Position numbers and translations under genes: made by a program
Shown: positions 62,239-64,000 of the stretch, in pieces
How positions within the stretch are numbered: position 1 is the stretch's first letter
How the letters are laid out: each line of letters opens with the position of its first letter
Assembly (NCBI GenBank): GCA_937868765.1
Contig: CALMNL010000003.1
Location: 1 to 64,000, forward strand
Direction: 5' to 3'
Origin: an uncultured Desulfatitalea sp.
Lineage (GTDB): Bacteria; Desulfobacterota; Desulfobacteria; Desulfobacterales; Desulfosarcinaceae
DNA: 64,000 nucleotides
Notes under the pieces: model-generated
The model's input: the letters and a program-made list of their open reading frames with translations, nothing else
Told to the model about the DNA's origin: nothing
Database searches by the model: none

Positions 62239-64000
62239 ATGGCCATCAAGGAAACGCAACGGGGCCGGAACCCCCTGTGGTACAAGGACGCCGTCATCTA
62301 CCAGTTGCATGTCAAAACCTTTTTCGACAGCGATGGGGACGGGATCGGCGACTTTCCCGGTTTACAACAGAAGCTCGACTACCTCCAGGAACTGGGGGTG
62401 ACGGCGCTGTGGCTGCTGCCGTTCTATCCTTCGCCCCTGCGGGACGACGGATATGACATCGCCGATCTGCAAGACGTTCACCCCAGCTACGGCACACTCC
62501 GCGATTTCAAGGCGTTTTTAAAATCAGCCCACAGTCGTGGGTTGCGGGTGATCACCGAACTGGTCATCAACCACACCTCCGATCAGCACCCCTGGTTTCA
62601 GCGTGCCCGGCGCGCCAAGCCGGGCAGCCCCTGGCGCGATTTCTATGTCTGGAGCAACACTTCCCAGCGATACGAAGATGCCCGTATCATTTTCCAGGAT
62701 TTCGAAACCAGCAACTGGACCTGGGATTCGGTGGCCGGCGCCTATTACTGGCATCGGTTCTACTCCCATCAGCCCGATTTGAATTTCGACAACCCCCGGG
62801 TCCACGACGCCGTCTTCAAGGCGTTGGCGTTCTGGCTGGACATGGGCGTGGACGGGTTGCGTCTGGATGCCGTTCCCTATCTGTACGAGCGCGAAGGCAC
62901 CAATTGCGAAAATCTTCCCGAAACCCATGCTTTCCTCAAGAGCCTGCGTGCGCGGGTGGATCAGAATTATACCGACCGGATGCTGCTGGCCGAAGCCAAC
63001 CAATGGCCCGAAGATGCGGTGACCTATTTCGGCAAGGGCGACGAATGCCACATGAATTTCCACTTCCCGCTGATGCCCCGGCTCTACATGGCCTTGCAGA
63101 TGGAGAGCCGCCACCCGGTGGAAGACATTCTCGAGCAGACCCCCCAGATCCCCGACATCTGCCAGTGGGCCATCTTCCTGCGCAACCACGATGAGTTGAC
63201 GCTGGAGATGGTGACCGACGAGGAACGCGATTACATGTATCGGGTCTACGCCCGGGACCCGCGCATGCGCCTCAATCTGGGCATCCGCCGCCGGCTGGCG
63301 CCCTTGATGGGCAACCATCGCCGGCGCATCGAATTGATGAAGGGGCTGTTGCTTTCACTTCCCGGCACACCGGTGGTGTACTACGGGGACGAGATCGGCA
63401 TGGGCGACAACATCTACCTGGGCGACCGCAACGGGGTGCGCACGCCCATGCAGTGGAGCCCGGACCGCAATGCCGGCTTTTCCAGGGCCAATCCCCATCA
63501 ACTGTATCTGCCGCTGATCATCGATCCGGAGTATCACTACGAAGTGGTCAATGTGGAGTCCCAGAAGAACAACCGCCATTCGCTGCTTTGGTGGATGCGG
63601 CGGCTGATCACCTTGCGCAGCCGGATCAAAGCCTTCAGCCGGGGTGATCTGACCTTTCTGCACCCGGCCAACGAGAAGATACTCGCGTTTATCCGCCATT
63701 ACCAGGACGAGCATATCCTGGTGGTGGTCAATTTGTCCCGGTTCGTGCAGTATACCGCCCTCGACCTCTCCCGGTACAAGGATTGGGTGCCGGTGGAGGT
63801 ATTCGGCAATTTGCGTTTTCCGGTGATCACGGGTGAACCCTACATGCTGAGCTTCGGGCCGCACACCTTCTTCTGGTTCTACCTGCTGCCCAAGGAAGAC
63901 AAAATCGATGATACCGACGAGCAAAAGCCGACTTCCCTTCAATTGCCGCTGTTTCAAGTGCAGGGCCACTGGCGCGAATTGTTCGAAGAGGGCGTATCCA
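62239..64000 (+). CDS. treS: Trehalose synthase, probably fused to maltokinase (partial, runs off the end)
   Basis: 587 codons are visible without a stop. The GH13 barrel has nucleophile Asp210 ([12 protein letters not shown]), acid/base Glu252 ([10 protein letters not shown]) and Asp318 ([12 protein letters not shown]), as in TreS, which interconverts trehalose and maltose. The TreS part ends near residue 555. The last visible part (about 562-587, [16 protein letters not shown]) looks like the beginning of the Pep2-type maltokinase domain found in fused TreS-Pep2 proteins; that is inferred. The start at 62239 has AAGGA seven bases before it; two in-frame Met codons lie just upstream (62221, 62224). 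It forms an operon with glgE. Confidence 0.92.
   Translation, partial: MAIKETQRGRNPLWYKDAVIYQLHVKTFFDSDGDGIGDFPGLQQKLDYLQELGVTALWLLPFYPSPLRDDGYDIADLQDVHPSYGTLRDFKAFLKSAHSRGLRVITELVINHTSDQHPWFQRARRAKPGSPWRDFYVWSNTSQRYEDARIIFQDFETSNWTWDSVAGAYYWHRFYSHQPDLNFDNPRVHDAVFKALAFWLDMGVDGLRLDAVPYLYEREGTNCENLPETHAFLKSLRARVDQNYTDRMLLAEANQWPEDAVTYFGKGDECHMNFHFPLMPRLYMALQMESRHPVEDILEQTPQIPDICQWAIFLRNHDELTLEMVTDEERDYMYRVYARDPRMRLNLGIRRRLAPLMGNHRRRIELMKGLLLSLPGTPVVYYGDEIGMGDNIYLGDRNGVRTPMQWSPDRNAGFSRANPHQLYLPLIIDPEYHYEVVNVESQKNNRHSLLWWMRRLITLRSRIKAFSRGDLTFLHPANEKILAFIRHYQDEHILVVVNLSRFVQYTALDLSRYKDWVPVEVFGNLRFPVITGEPYMLSFGPHTFFWFYLLPKEDKIDDTDEQKPTSLQLPLFQVQGHWRELFEEGVS

Overview
The window is a stretch of bacterial chromosome, high in GC apart from an AT-rich patch at about 530-700. 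It has no rRNA, tRNA, CRISPR array, transposase or phage structural gene that I can see. Gene content suggests a Gram-negative, probably Desulfobacterota (the old Deltaproteobacteria; Desulfobacterales-like). The signs are many two-component systems, sigma-54 control, an ImuB/DnaE2 mutagenesis cassette, a HesB-like protein of the kind seen in that phylum, periplasmic Met/Gly-rich ZraP-like proteins and an AsmA-family protein. The taxonomic call is inference; no marker gene for placement is present.

Region 1 (1-4.7 kb) holds the first codons of a gene leaving the window, a fused double TetR regulator, a small HesB-like protein and a hybrid PAS histidine kinase. Region 2 (4.8-18.3 kb) is a metal/envelope-stress island. 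It has a Tat-exported multicopper oxidase, a SHOCT membrane protein, three ZraP-like periplasmic proteins, a small Cys/His-rich membrane protein and a methyltransferase. It also has a RseC / PP2C phosphatase / Ser-Thr kinase operon and a ZraSR-like two-component pair. The ZraP-like genes at 6866-7441 and 14218-14745 share an identical 16-base sigma-54 promoter core, and both have paired upstream motifs at the same distances. The third (9080-9568) has a weaker sigma-54 match.

Region 3 (18.6-31.6 kb) carries an HDOD protein with a GAF histidine kinase, a YqeY protein, an OmpR/HK pair followed by a DegP-type protease, an FmdB zinc ribbon and an inositol-phosphatase-like enzyme. A Twinkle/T7-like primase-helicase fusion follows, then a Tim44-domain membrane protein and an AI-2E-family permease. 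The Tim44-domain gene is preceded by a full sigma-70 promoter, a yybP-ykoY (Mn2+) riboswitch and an overlapping intrinsic terminator.

Region 4 (31.7-38.5 kb) is an SOS/DNA-repair block: dnaE2, a catalytically dead imuB with a beta-clamp motif, a nested palindromic element, a DUF72 gene and lexA. Divergent to these is endonuclease III. Region 5 (38.5-43.6 kb) has a LEA14-like lipoprotein, an AsmA-family protein, rarA and an orphan protein that resembles an Ntn hydrolase.

Region 6 (43.9-64 kb) is a storage-carbohydrate block interrupted by the pyruvate dehydrogenase complex. It runs glgA, then aceE-aceF-lpdA, then a tight minus-strand operon treZ-GH57-treY-malQ, then divergent glgE and treS (treS runs off the end). 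The set can make trehalose from alpha-glucan (TreYZ), turn trehalose into maltose (TreS) and elongate alpha-glucan from maltose-1-phosphate (GlgE), with GlgA as the classical route. Trehalose and glycogen are therefore probably interconverted here.
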